Below are positions 8,360-14,617 of a stretch of DNA of 64,000 bases, piece after piece. Position 1 is the stretch's first letter, and every line of letters starts with the position of its first letter. Below the pieces are notes generated by a model. The model made no database searches and was not told where the DNA came from. It saw only the letters and a program-made list of their open reading frames with translations. Location of the stretch: positions 1 through 64,000 of the forward strand of contig CALAMO010000016.1 in assembly GCA_937925855.1 (NCBI GenBank), written 5' to 3'. Position numbers and translations under genes: made by a program. The stretch comes from an uncultured Thiotrichaceae bacterium. Its GTDB lineage: Bacteria; Pseudomonadota; Gammaproteobacteria; Thiotrichales; Thiotrichaceae.

Positions 8360-8590
8360 TTGGTTTCTTACAGAAAAGATCTTCCTGCTAAAAAGGCAAA
8401 CCATGTTCATAATTTGATCCTGTTGGCTGGCAAGTATATGAAAGCGGGTGAAAAATATTCTGTAGTTGATTTAATGAGCGAAATACAACGTTCGGAAATG
8501 GAAAAGAGGTATTGGTTTTGCTGGCCGAAGCAGCTCCCAGTGATGAACAACTTGCCTTTCGAGGGTAAGCACAAATCAAGCTGCAAATGA
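8360..8590 (+). CDS. Doubtful small ORF, possibly a frameshifted cassette gene
   Basis: A 76-residue frame from a TTG codon that I do not recognise. Its first two thirds look protein-like (KANHVHNLILLAGKYMKAGE, then YSVVDLMSEIQRSEMEK), but the tail is rich in W, P and C. In the next frame the DNA of that tail reads GKEVLVLLAEAAPSDEQLAF and stops with TAA near 8567, which looks more natural. A single-base change near 8500-8510 would join the two. It may be a decayed gene or simply non-coding DNA before the toxin-antitoxin operon. If it is not a gene, 8190-8657 holds only attC site 2 and the higB control region. Confidence 0.3.
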   Translation: MVSYRKDLPAKKANHVHNLILLAGKYMKAGEKYSVVDLMSEIQRSEMEKRYWFCWPKQLPVMNNLPFEGKHKSSCK

Positions 8591-8609
8591 GATGAAAGTT
8601 TGGACGCTC

Positions 8610-8648
8610 TATAATACTATTGAATGATTTGTACCACGTAAGGTACAA
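8610..8648 (+). promoter_or_regulatory. Promoter and palindromic operator of the higBA pair
   Basis: TATAAT at 8610-8615 is a strong -10 element, though no good -35 is visible. The perfect palindrome TTGTACC-N6-GGTACAA (8629-8648) lies just upstream of the toxin start and is placed to block transcription when bound by the antitoxin, the usual autoregulation of type II pairs. Confidence 0.65.
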
Positions 8649-8657
8649 TTGTGTTCT

Positions 8658-9011
8658 ATGAGTACAGAGCCAATATTAACTGTCAACTTTTTCCTCACAA
8701 ACTCCGGCAATGAGCCAGTTCGTAACTGGTTGAAAGATATGGAGCGCGATGATAAGAAGGTGATCGGCGAAGACATAATGCTGGTACAGTTTCGCTGGCC
8801 TTTGGGCATGCCATTGGTCAGGAAGATGGAAGCTGACCTATGGGAAGTGCGAAGTAAGTTGAGCAATGGCAATATTGCCCGAACTTTTTTCACTGTCCAT
8901 GATGGAATCATGGCATTACTACATGGCTTCATCAAAAAATCTCAGAAAACACCCCAAAAAGAGATTGATTTGGCTCGTACTCGAAAAGATCAATGGTTTG
9001 ATGGGATATAG
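8658..9011 (+). CDS. HigB/Gp49-family toxin
   Basis: A 117-residue RelE-superfamily protein of the phage Gp49/HigB-like type, which usually cleaves mRNA on the ribosome. The features seen are NEPVRNWLKDMERDDKKVIGED in the N-terminal helix pair, PLVRKMEADLWEVRSKLSNG with the basic core, RTFFTVHDGIMALLHGFIKK as the central strands and a C-terminal KTPQKEIDLARTRKDQW. The ATG at 8658 is chosen over the in-frame TTG at 8649, which lies inside or beside the operator. The antitoxin gene follows after 3 bases. Toxin-first order and cassette location are usual for HigBA. Confidence 0.88.
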   Translation: MSTEPILTVNFFLTNSGNEPVRNWLKDMERDDKKVIGEDIMLVQFRWPLGMPLVRKMEADLWEVRSKLSNGNIARTFFTVHDGIMALLHGFIKKSQKTPQKEIDLARTRKDQWFDGI

Positions 9012-9014
9012 CTC

Positions 9015-9293
9015 ATGAATAAACATACAGGTAGCAGCTTCGATGACTTTCTTGAAGAAGAAGAAATGCTGGAAGAAGTCTCAGCGAAAGCACACAAACG
9101 CCTTTTGGCACTTCAACTTGCCGACATTATGGAAGAAAGCAGCATTACCAAAACCAGCTTGGCAGAAAAGCTAAAGACCAGCCGCTCCCAACTGGATAGG
9201 ATTCTTGATCCTGAAAATACTTCTGTCACCATAGAGCTTCTGGAGCGTGTTGCCCATGCCGTTGGTAAGAAGCTTCACATTGAATTTGCCTAA
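9015..9293 (+). CDS. HigA-type antitoxin with XRE helix-turn-helix
   Basis: A 92-residue protein with an acidic N-terminus (SSFDDFLEEEEMLEEV) that probably wraps the toxin, followed by a helix-turn-helix (TKTSLAEKLKTSRSQLDRIL) and a C-terminal ERVAHAVGKKLHIEF typical of antitoxins paired with Gp49-like toxins. It should neutralise the upstream toxin and bind the palindrome at 8629-8648. Its stop codon overlaps the GCCTAAC box of the next attC-like site, as often seen in cassettes. Confidence 0.88.
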   Translation: MNKHTGSSFDDFLEEEEMLEEVSAKAHKRLLALQLADIMEESSITKTSLAEKLKTSRSQLDRILDPENTSVTIELLERVAHAVGKKLHIEFA

Positions 9294-9335
9294 CAATACG
9301 TTACACCGAACAAGTCGGTGAGCTTGGCATTATAC
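9288..9335 (+). repeat. Short variant attC-like site after higA
   Basis: GCCTAAC (9288-9294) is a good left box. A central hairpin CACCGA-N5-TCGGTG follows, and the right side ends with GGC-ATTATAC (9329-9335) instead of GTTRRRY. The same ATTATAY ending recurs at 10684 and 11344, which supports a shared boundary type. It is shorter than normal attC sites. Confidence 0.45.
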
Positions 9336-9434
9336 CCGCTAAGCTAAATTTCATTGAGTTATTTTTTGATGAATGGTAATGTCAACAGATGCAAGAAAAT
9401 ACTTCATACAATTTTAATACAATTTCATGGTGGC

Positions 9435-9542
9435 GCTCTATTTTATAGAGCGGCGCTGAATCACATCTATTCAAAGCCGTCGGAAGACTGCTTGTGAATA
9501 ATCTCATTTATGTCTCCGATGGTATAACTATTAGGAGACATA
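9435..9542 (+). promoter_or_regulatory. Foldable leader of the tryptophanyl-tRNA synthetase gene
   Basis: Three elements are visible. A tight hairpin GCTCTAT-TTT-ATAGAGC lies at 9435-9451. A nine-pair stem TATGTCTCC (9509-9517) with GGAGACATA (9534-9542) buries the AGGAGA ribosome-binding site (9533-9538) of the ATG at 9545. The left arm of that stem can alternatively pair with TCGGAAGAC (9480-9488), giving eight pairs with one bulged A and freeing the ribosome-binding site. The two pairings exclude one another, as in translational attenuators. The remaining gap 9336-9434 holds nothing recognisable. Confidence 0.55.
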
Positions 9543-9544
9543 TT

Positions 9545-10570
9545 ATGCACAATTCTCAAAAAACCATTAAGAAAGAAAAAATATTAACTGGAGATAGAGC
9601 AACTGGTCAGTTGCATCTGGGGCATTTTGTTGGCTCGCTTCAGCAACGAGTTAAGCTGCAGCATGATTATGAGCAAACCGTTTTAGTTGCAGATTTACAA
9701 GGCTTAACGGATCACGGCCATAATCCACACAAGGTATCGTCTAATATTTTGAACGTTGTCGCTGATTATTTGGCTGTCGGTATTGAACCTGAAAAAACAA
9801 CTATTTGCTTGCAGTCAGCTATTCCTGCGTTATCTGAATTGACTATGTATTATTCAAACTTAGTTTCTGTTGCTAGACTACAGAGAAACCCAACGGTGAA
9901 AAGTGAGGTTTCAACTAAGTCATTTGGTTATTCAATTCCAACAGGTTTTTTAACATACCCGATTAGCCAAGCTGCAGATATTACCGCATTTAGAGCCACT
10001 TTAATTCCTGTTGGTGAAGACCAATTACCAATGATTGAGCAAACAAATGAGATAGTCAGAAAACTAAACCATATTGCACAAGATGACATTCTAGTGGAGT
10101 GTCGGCCATTATTAAGCAAGGTGTCTCGCTTGCCAAGTGCCGATGGTAAAAGTAAAATGTCAAAATCTATGGGTAACTGTATTTTCTTGAGCTCAAGTGA
10201 AAAGGAAATTTCGAAAGCCGTAAAGTCGATGTACACCGATCCTAATCATTTAAATATTGAAGACCCTGGGCAAATTAATGGTAATGTTGTATTTACGTAT
10301 TTAGATGCGTTCCACTCTGACTCAGTTTATGTTGATGAGCTAAAGGGTAGGTACCAAACCGGTGGTTTAGGTGATGGAACAACCAAAAAAATTCTAGAAG
10401 AGTGCTTGCAGAGTATATTAAAGCCAATTAGAGAGCGTAGGGAAATATTTATGTCAGATAAAGCTCAATTAATAGACATTCTTAGGGCTGGCAGCCAAAA
10501 AGCCGAAGAAGAATCTAATCAAGTATTAAATAGGGTGAAGTGCGCATTTGGCCTTAACTTATTTAATTGA
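9545..10570 (+). CDS. Tryptophanyl-tRNA synthetase, cassette-borne second-type paralogue
   Basis: Class I synthetase of 341 residues charging tRNA-Trp. HLGH at residues 24-27 is the HIGH motif, SKMSKSMGN near residue 202 is the KMSKS loop, and the C-terminal third carries the tRNA-binding helices. The sequence follows the TGDRxTGxLHLGH...LTDH...LARLxRNPTVKxE pattern of the streptococcal/lactobacillar branch rather than the usual gammaproteobacterial enzyme. Where most bacterial enzymes have DQHA it reads DLQG (residues 50-53), so the His43 equivalent is Gln. ATG 9545 has AGGAGA 6 bases upstream; an in-frame GTG at 9494 with GGAAGA is an alternative start (358 residues). Cassette location suggests an additional, acquired enzyme, possibly giving resistance to a TrpRS inhibitor (inference). 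Confidence 0.93.
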   Translation: MHNSQKTIKKEKILTGDRATGQLHLGHFVGSLQQRVKLQHDYEQTVLVADLQGLTDHGHNPHKVSSNILNVVADYLAVGIEPEKTTICLQSAIPALSELTMYYSNLVSVARLQRNPTVKSEVSTKSFGYSIPTGFLTYPISQAADITAFRATLIPVGEDQLPMIEQTNEIVRKLNHIAQDDILVECRPLLSKVSRLPSADGKSKMSKSMGNCIFLSSSEKEISKAVKSMYTDPNHLNIEDPGQINGNVVFTYLDAFHSDSVYVDELKGRYQTGGLGDGTTKKILEECLQSILKPIRERREIFMSDKAQLIDILRAGSQKAEEESNQVLNRVKCAFGLNLFN

Positions 10571-10588
10571 AAAAAATCAATAAGGTGG

Positions 10589-10690
10589 GTATAACAAATC
10601 GTTCAAGCATGGCAAATAATATGTTGGCTTTTGCTCTCTAGTTGCTTATTTTAGTCAACATATTACTTGCCTCTTAACGAGGCATTATAT
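10589..10690 (+). repeat. Variant attC-like site after the TrpRS gene (102 bp)
   Basis: GTATAAC (10589-10595) faces ATTATAT (10684-10690). Inner boxes TCGTTCAAG and CTTAACGA pair with one extra C on the left, an attC-like extrahelical base. The centre is a stem of 19 positions with about two mismatches (GGCAAATAATATGTTGGCT against AGTCAACATATTACTTGCC). The architecture is attC-like, but the right core has A in place of the normally invariant G. Confidence 0.6.
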
Positions 10691-10706
10691 GTCTTTGGAG
10701 AGTTAA

Positions 10707-11255
10707 GTGCAGAACCCAGGAGAGGAAGTTGCAGGAGAATATTTGAAAATCATTCTTGGGTGTGACTTCGTAGAATACAATTTATACACCCCGGATATTC
10801 AAGGTGAGATTGACGTTGTCGGGATCAACGCTAAAGAAAAAATAGTTTATATATGCGAAGTTGCTACGCATCTTGTAACCGGCTTGCAATATGTCAAAAA
10901 CAAACAGCCCGATAACGTAAACCGCTTCACCAAGAAATTTAGGAAGAATATTGAATATGCCAACAAATATTTCTCTGATTACGAAAAACACTTTATGTTA
11001 TGGTCTCCAATCGTAAAGAACTCAGGCCCAAATGCTAAAAACAATCAGCTTAATGCTATCGCTGAAATTCAAGAAATCTTAAAATCTGAATATGGCGTTC
11101 ATATAGAGCCCGTAATAAATGAAGAATATGCAAAATGTTTGGGTGAGCTCCGCAGATACGCAGCAGAAGAAACTAAAGAGCTAAAATCACCAATATTGAG
11201 GTTGATGCAAATTGAAGAGAAGCTATCTAAACATGTGTCGCGTCTCAACAGGTAA
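10707..11255 (+). CDS. Possible PD-(D/E)XK-superfamily protein of unknown function
   Basis: A 182-residue protein that I do not recognise as a named family. The N-terminal half has the layout of a restriction-endonuclease-like core: helix NPGEEVAGEYLKIIL, then GEIDVVGINAKEKIVYICEV with D36 and E51 at plausible metal positions. The usual lysine after the Glu is replaced (E51-V-A53-T-H55), so activity is uncertain. The C-terminal half is helical and charged. GTG is the start, with GGAG 6 bases upstream. It is a single-gene cassette between two variant attC-like sites. A role in defence or DNA processing is only suggested by the fold pattern. Confidence 0.75.
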   Translation: MQNPGEEVAGEYLKIILGCDFVEYNLYTPDIQGEIDVVGINAKEKIVYICEVATHLVTGLQYVKNKQPDNVNRFTKKFRKNIEYANKYFSDYEKHFMLWSPIVKNSGPNAKNNQLNAIAEIQEILKSEYGVHIEPVINEEYAKCLGELRRYAAEETKELKSPILRLMQIEEKLSKHVSRLNR

Positions 11256-11350
11256 CAAGTCAATTAACTTCGCGCCTTCGGCGCCGGACAGCCTATGCGT
11301 CGCTGCACATTTTAACCAACTATTTTTGTCCGCTTAAGTGGACATTATAT
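11250..11350 (+). repeat. Variant attC-like site after the PD-(D/E)XK-like gene
   Basis: AGGTAAC (11250-11256) overlaps the stop of the upstream gene and ATTATAT (11344-11350) closes the site. The segments AAGTCAATTAA and TTAAGTGGAC are partly complementary, and the middle holds GGCGCGAAG/CTTCGCGCC-type pairing around 11268-11286. Complementarity is weaker than in the other sites. Confidence 0.4.
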
Positions 11351-11362
11351 GCCAAAAGCACT

Positions 11363-11803
11363 ATGAAAGTAGATCAGATTAAAACAAAAAATAAACTATA
11401 CGAACAGGCTTTAGATTTAAGGTACAGGTTATTTTTCAAGGAATTTGGTCATCCTAAAGATATTGTTATGGACGGCCTTGAGGCATCAAGCATGCACTAC
11501 TGCATTTCTGAAAATGACAAGTTATTTGCTTATGGTCGCCTCACAGAACGAAGCAATAATCACTATAAAATATCTCAGGTTGTTGTTCCCCCGGCTTTAC
11601 AAGGTCAGGGCTATGGGAAACTTTTACTAACCGGCATTATCTGCTCGGCCAATGAACTAGGTGCTGCAACTATTGAGCTTAATTCACAAGTAAAAGCAGC
11701 TGGGCTTTATCGCACACTCGGCTTTAAAGAGTCAGGCTCCCATTACGCCTCAAAAACCACCGGAATTCCACATGTTAAGATGGTTTTGGCAACAGCCACA
11801 TGA
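11363..11803 (+). CDS. GNAT-family N-acetyltransferase (ElaA-like)
   Basis: A 146-residue GCN5-type acyltransferase using acetyl-CoA. The acetyl-CoA pyrophosphate loop is VVVPPALQGQGYGKLLL (Q/R-x-x-G-x-G), preceded by FAYGRLTER and followed by the AAGLYRTLGFKESGSHYASK and GIPHVKM segments that resemble the ElaA subgroup. The acceptor is unknown. It is the last gene of the cassette array, with the same AT-rich composition, and no attC site is seen in the 14 bases between its stop and the convergent Uma2 gene, so the cassette is probably truncated. Confidence 0.85.
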   Translation: MKVDQIKTKNKLYEQALDLRYRLFFKEFGHPKDIVMDGLEASSMHYCISENDKLFAYGRLTERSNNHYKISQVVVPPALQGQGYGKLLLTGIICSANELGAATIELNSQVKAAGLYRTLGFKESGSHYASKTTGIPHVKMVLATAT

Positions 11804-11817
11804 AAAGGCGCTAAAAA

Positions 11818-12390
11818 TCACCCCCACAAAACCCCCAGTCCAAATGGCACCGCATCAAACGGTGGTACCTTAACCTCATCTTCTTTCTGCAAAGATTTCA
11901 GTAATGTCCACCGCCCACCCACTAGCTCAAAGGCCTCCAGCACCCGAACATCAGGATCAACTAACCAGATATGCTTAACGCCCCACTGCGCGTATAAAGG
12001 CATCTTAATCACACGATCTCTACGCGCTGTAGAAGGCGAAAGAATCTCACAGATCCAATCCGGCTCCTGTTCAAACCACGCCGTGTCGGGCAAAATCGGC
12101 ATACGCTCACGTCGCCACCCGGCCAGGTCGGGTACCACAATATCTCCCTGAATATGGATTTCCGGTTCGTCCAGAATAACCCAGCCACCCGGCCCGTTAA
12201 TACCCCCATCAAATGAACCACCGACGGTAAAACCTAGCGAAGAGCCAGCACGCGCATGTTTAGGTGATGGGCGCGGTTGTGTATGCAGTTCACCAGAAAT
12301 GATTTCCCCTACCTGATTTTCCGGCAGGGCCATAAACGTGTCAAAAACAGCGGTACTGGTATCAGCAGTGTTGTGTGCATAATTTGGCAT
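11818..12390 (-). CDS. Uma2-family (DUF820) putative endonuclease
   Basis: A 190-residue protein with the Uma2 layout: ENQVGEIISGELHTQPRPSP near the N-terminus, VVPDLAGWRRERMP in the middle, then ICEILSPSTARRDRVIKMPLYAQWGVKHIWLVDP, which holds the D...E...K pattern of the PD-(D/E)XK fold. The biological role of the family is not established. It stands alone, convergent with the last cassette gene and with its own 107-base upstream gap before the lipid operon. It could be part of the acquired region or a separate insertion. Confidence 0.85.
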   Translation of the reverse strand: MPNYAHNTADTSTAVFDTFMALPENQVGEIISGELHTQPRPSPKHARAGSSLGFTVGGSFDGGINGPGGWVILDEPEIHIQGDIVVPDLAGWRRERMPILPDTAWFEQEPDWICEILSPSTARRDRVIKMPLYAQWGVKHIWLVDPDVRVLEAFELVGGRWTLLKSLQKEDEVKVPPFDAVPFGLGVLWG

Positions 12391-12497
12391 ACGACATCTC
12401 GTACTGTGAGTAACAGTATGATTATATCACGCTGCCAGACGCTCTATATCGCTAACTGCGTTAGCTTCGGCAATGACATTAGCGTCTGTAACAGGTA

Positions 12498-13775
12498 TTA
12501 AACCACCGCCTCCCGCCGACAACCCGGCTTAATCATCAACATCTGCACCGTACCAATCGCCCGCTCTTCAAAGCCACCCTCACAATAGCAAAGGTAAAAC
12601 TCCCACATCCGCTTAAACGTATCTGAATAACCAAGCTGCCGAATCTGTGGCCAGTTTTCCATAAAACGCTCACGCCATTTCAGCAGCGTTGTCGCATAGT
12701 GCGGCCCAATATCATCCAGATGATACACCCGCATATCGCTGACTTTAGTAATGGACTTACCAATCTCAGTCACCGAGGGCAGACAGCCACCGGGAAAGAT
12801 ATAGCGCTGGATAAAATCGACTTCGCGTTTGGCGACTTTATAACGCTGGTCGGCGATGGTAATCGCCTGTAATAGCATCATGCCTTCCGGTTTCAACAGT
12901 TTGCTGCACTGCTTAAAATAGGTGTCGAACCATTTGTGGCCGACGGCTTCGATCATTTCAATCGACACTAATTTGTCATATTGTCCCGTAAGATTGCGAT
13001 AATCTTCCAGCAGCAAGGTGATCTTGTCGGATAATCCGGCGGCCTGTACTTTTTCCTGTGCGTACTCGTACTGTTCGCGTGAGATGGTGGTAGTGGTGAC
13101 TTTACAGCCGTAGTTTTGTGCGGCATAAATGGCAAAACCACCCCAGCCGGTGCCAATCTCTACTACATGATCTTCCGGGCTAAGTAGGAGCTTGTCACAG
13201 ATACGCTTCAGCTTAGCCTCACTGGCTTCCTGCATGGTGGCATCTTTATGCTCAAACACACCGCTGGAATACATCATCGTCGGATCAAGAAACAGCTTGA
13301 ACATGTCATTGCCAAGATCATAATGTGCGCCAATATTACGCCGACTGCCTTTGAGATTATTACGGTGCAGCCAGTGGAACAGCTTATTCAGCGGCAGCAT
13401 CAGTTTACCCGCGCCGCTGTCCAGGCCATCTAATACCTCGCGATTAATCACCAGGAGACGTACTAAGCCGGTTAGATCATCACATTCCCAGCTGCCCGCC
13501 ATATAAGCTTCACCGGAGCCGACGGTGCCGCCAAAGGCTACATCACTATAGGTTTGTGCATCATGTACCCGCAGCGTAATATCTAGCGTACATTGCGGAC
13601 TGAGCTGCCCAAAGACTTCACGCTGCGCGCCTGCAATCAGCGTTAAACGCCCATATTTAATATCAGCCAGCTTATGCAGGAGTAGACGTTTTGCCAAGCG
13701 ATCAATCCAGCGTACCTGTTCGCGCCTGCTCATGGCAGTCTCAGCATTCTCCGGCGAATAACTATCCGATTTCAT
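12498..13775 (-). CDS. cfa: Cyclopropane-fatty-acyl-phospholipid synthase
   Basis: A 425-residue SAM-dependent enzyme that adds a methylene bridge across double bonds of membrane phospholipid chains. The N-terminal lipid-binding domain is followed by GSRRNIGAHYDLGNDMFKLFLDP, the SAM site VVEIGTGWGGFAIYAA, YDKLVSIEMIEAVGHKWF and FIQRYIFPGGCLPSVTEI, all hallmark Cfa motifs. GAGGTG lies before the ATG, which overlaps the DUF1365 stop (ATGA). It is the last gene of an eight-gene operon that also contains a second CFA-type methyltransferase at the opposite end. Confidence 0.94.
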   Translation of the reverse strand: MKSDSYSPENAETAMSRREQVRWIDRLAKRLLLHKLADIKYGRLTLIAGAQREVFGQLSPQCTLDITLRVHDAQTYSDVAFGGTVGSGEAYMAGSWECDDLTGLVRLLVINREVLDGLDSGAGKLMLPLNKLFHWLHRNNLKGSRRNIGAHYDLGNDMFKLFLDPTMMYSSGVFEHKDATMQEASEAKLKRICDKLLLSPEDHVVEIGTGWGGFAIYAAQNYGCKVTTTTISREQYEYAQEKVQAAGLSDKITLLLEDYRNLTGQYDKLVSIEMIEAVGHKWFDTYFKQCSKLLKPEGMMLLQAITIADQRYKVAKREVDFIQRYIFPGGCLPSVTEIGKSITKVSDMRVYHLDDIGPHYATTLLKWRERFMENWPQIRQLGYSDTFKRMWEFYLCYCEGGFEERAIGTVQMLMIKPGCRREAVV

Positions 13776-14617
13776 GGCGTTTTCACCTCCTCATGGTGTG
13801 CAAAAGCATTGGGTACCTTATCGTGTACAACGTGGGTAGTTGCGGTCTGAGCGTGGGTGCCGGGGTGATCAACAAAGGGAATACGCTTTAACCATAGCCG
13901 CAGCGCCTCAAAATAAATAGCCCCCACCACCTTAACACTTTGTACGGGGTGGCTGAGCAGGGTGCGCGCGAGCGCACGATGCGTAAGCGGCTGCTGCCGT
14001 AAGCGCATAGTAGCATCAAACACCCGTTGACCGGCGCGGTGATTCTCCATGTGTACGCTGAGCGTTGCGCCGGGTTTGGAGAGGCGCCAATCATAGGTCA
14101 TATCCATTGGCATAAACGGAGAAACATGGAACTGCTTATCAGCTAGATAGCGCTGGGCTTCATCGGCGCGCTGCCCCTGGTTTTGGTTGTTGGTCGCATC
14201 CATGACATAGCAGAACTGCTCGCCCCACGGGGTATTATTCACCTCGGCCACAATATACGCTAAGCGCTCACCGGATGCATCGAAGCAGTAATAAAAACTC
14301 ACTGGATTAAAGCGCAGACCAAAATAAGCCAGATTCGTCAGTAGCCTGACCGGGCCTTGCGGGCGCTGGCCACTGTGTTCCTCAATCAGATCGTAGACTG
14401 CCGTCTTTAAGTCCAGGGTTTGTGGACGTAGATGGTCACGGCGGCGGAAAGTGGCAACATTGCGCCGTTCCAGCGACCACAGCCAGAAGCGCTGAAACAG
14501 CGTTGGCAGTTCATCGAGATCAAGGTACAGCATAAAGAGCCGGTAGCTGAACTGATGGGCGCGCGGTTGCAAGCGGCGGTGCCTAACCTGGCCGACATAG
14601 AGGCGGCTATGCATCAT
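13772..14617 (-). CDS. DUF1365 domain protein
   Basis: About 281 residues. The MMHSRLYVGQVRHRRLQPRAHQF start, the NLAYFGLRFNPVSFYYCFD block and KQFHVSPFMPMDMTYDWRL are diagnostic of DUF1365, a family of unknown biochemistry that travels with Cfa and an FAD oxidoreductase. The frame is open further upstream, but the tandem ATG at 14617/14614 after AGGATAGGG matches the family start, and it overlaps the end of the oxidoreductase gene. Translational coupling to both neighbours suggests the three products act on the same lipid substrate. Confidence 0.9.
   Translation of the reverse strand: MMHSRLYVGQVRHRRLQPRAHQFSYRLFMLYLDLDELPTLFQRFWLWSLERRNVATFRRRDHLRPQTLDLKTAVYDLIEEHSGQRPQGPVRLLTNLAYFGLRFNPVSFYYCFDASGERLAYIVAEVNNTPWGEQFCYVMDATNNQNQGQRADEAQRYLADKQFHVSPFMPMDMTYDWRLSKPGATLSVHMENHRAGQRVFDATMRLRQQPLTHRALARTLLSHPVQSVKVVGAIYFEALRLWLKRIPFVDHPGTHAQTATTHVVHDKVPNAFAHHEEVKTP

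Larger units (their letters stand above)
6909..11803 (+). mobile_element. Integron-type gene cassette array without integrase (CALIN-like)
   Basis: Between aroC and the Uma2 gene the DNA becomes clearly AT-rich and holds seven or eight short, same-strand, functionally unrelated genes separated by inverted-repeat sites. Two of these (7306-7437 and 8201-8272) have the full attC layout: RYYYAAC at the left, GTTRRRY at the right, complementary inner boxes with an unpaired base, and a variable centre. Three others are variants ending in ATTATAY. A toxin-antitoxin pair, an acetyltransferase and proteins of unknown role are typical cassette cargo. No tyrosine recombinase is present in the window, so this matches the clusters of attC sites lacking an integrase described for many genomes. 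The left edge has attC half-site-like motifs only; the right edge has no visible site after the GNAT gene. Confidence 0.8.

Noticed and set aside
6852-11815. Prophage or transposon explanation for the AT-rich island
   Set aside because: No phage structural gene, transposase, integrase or flanking duplication is seen; the attC-type sites explain the structure better.
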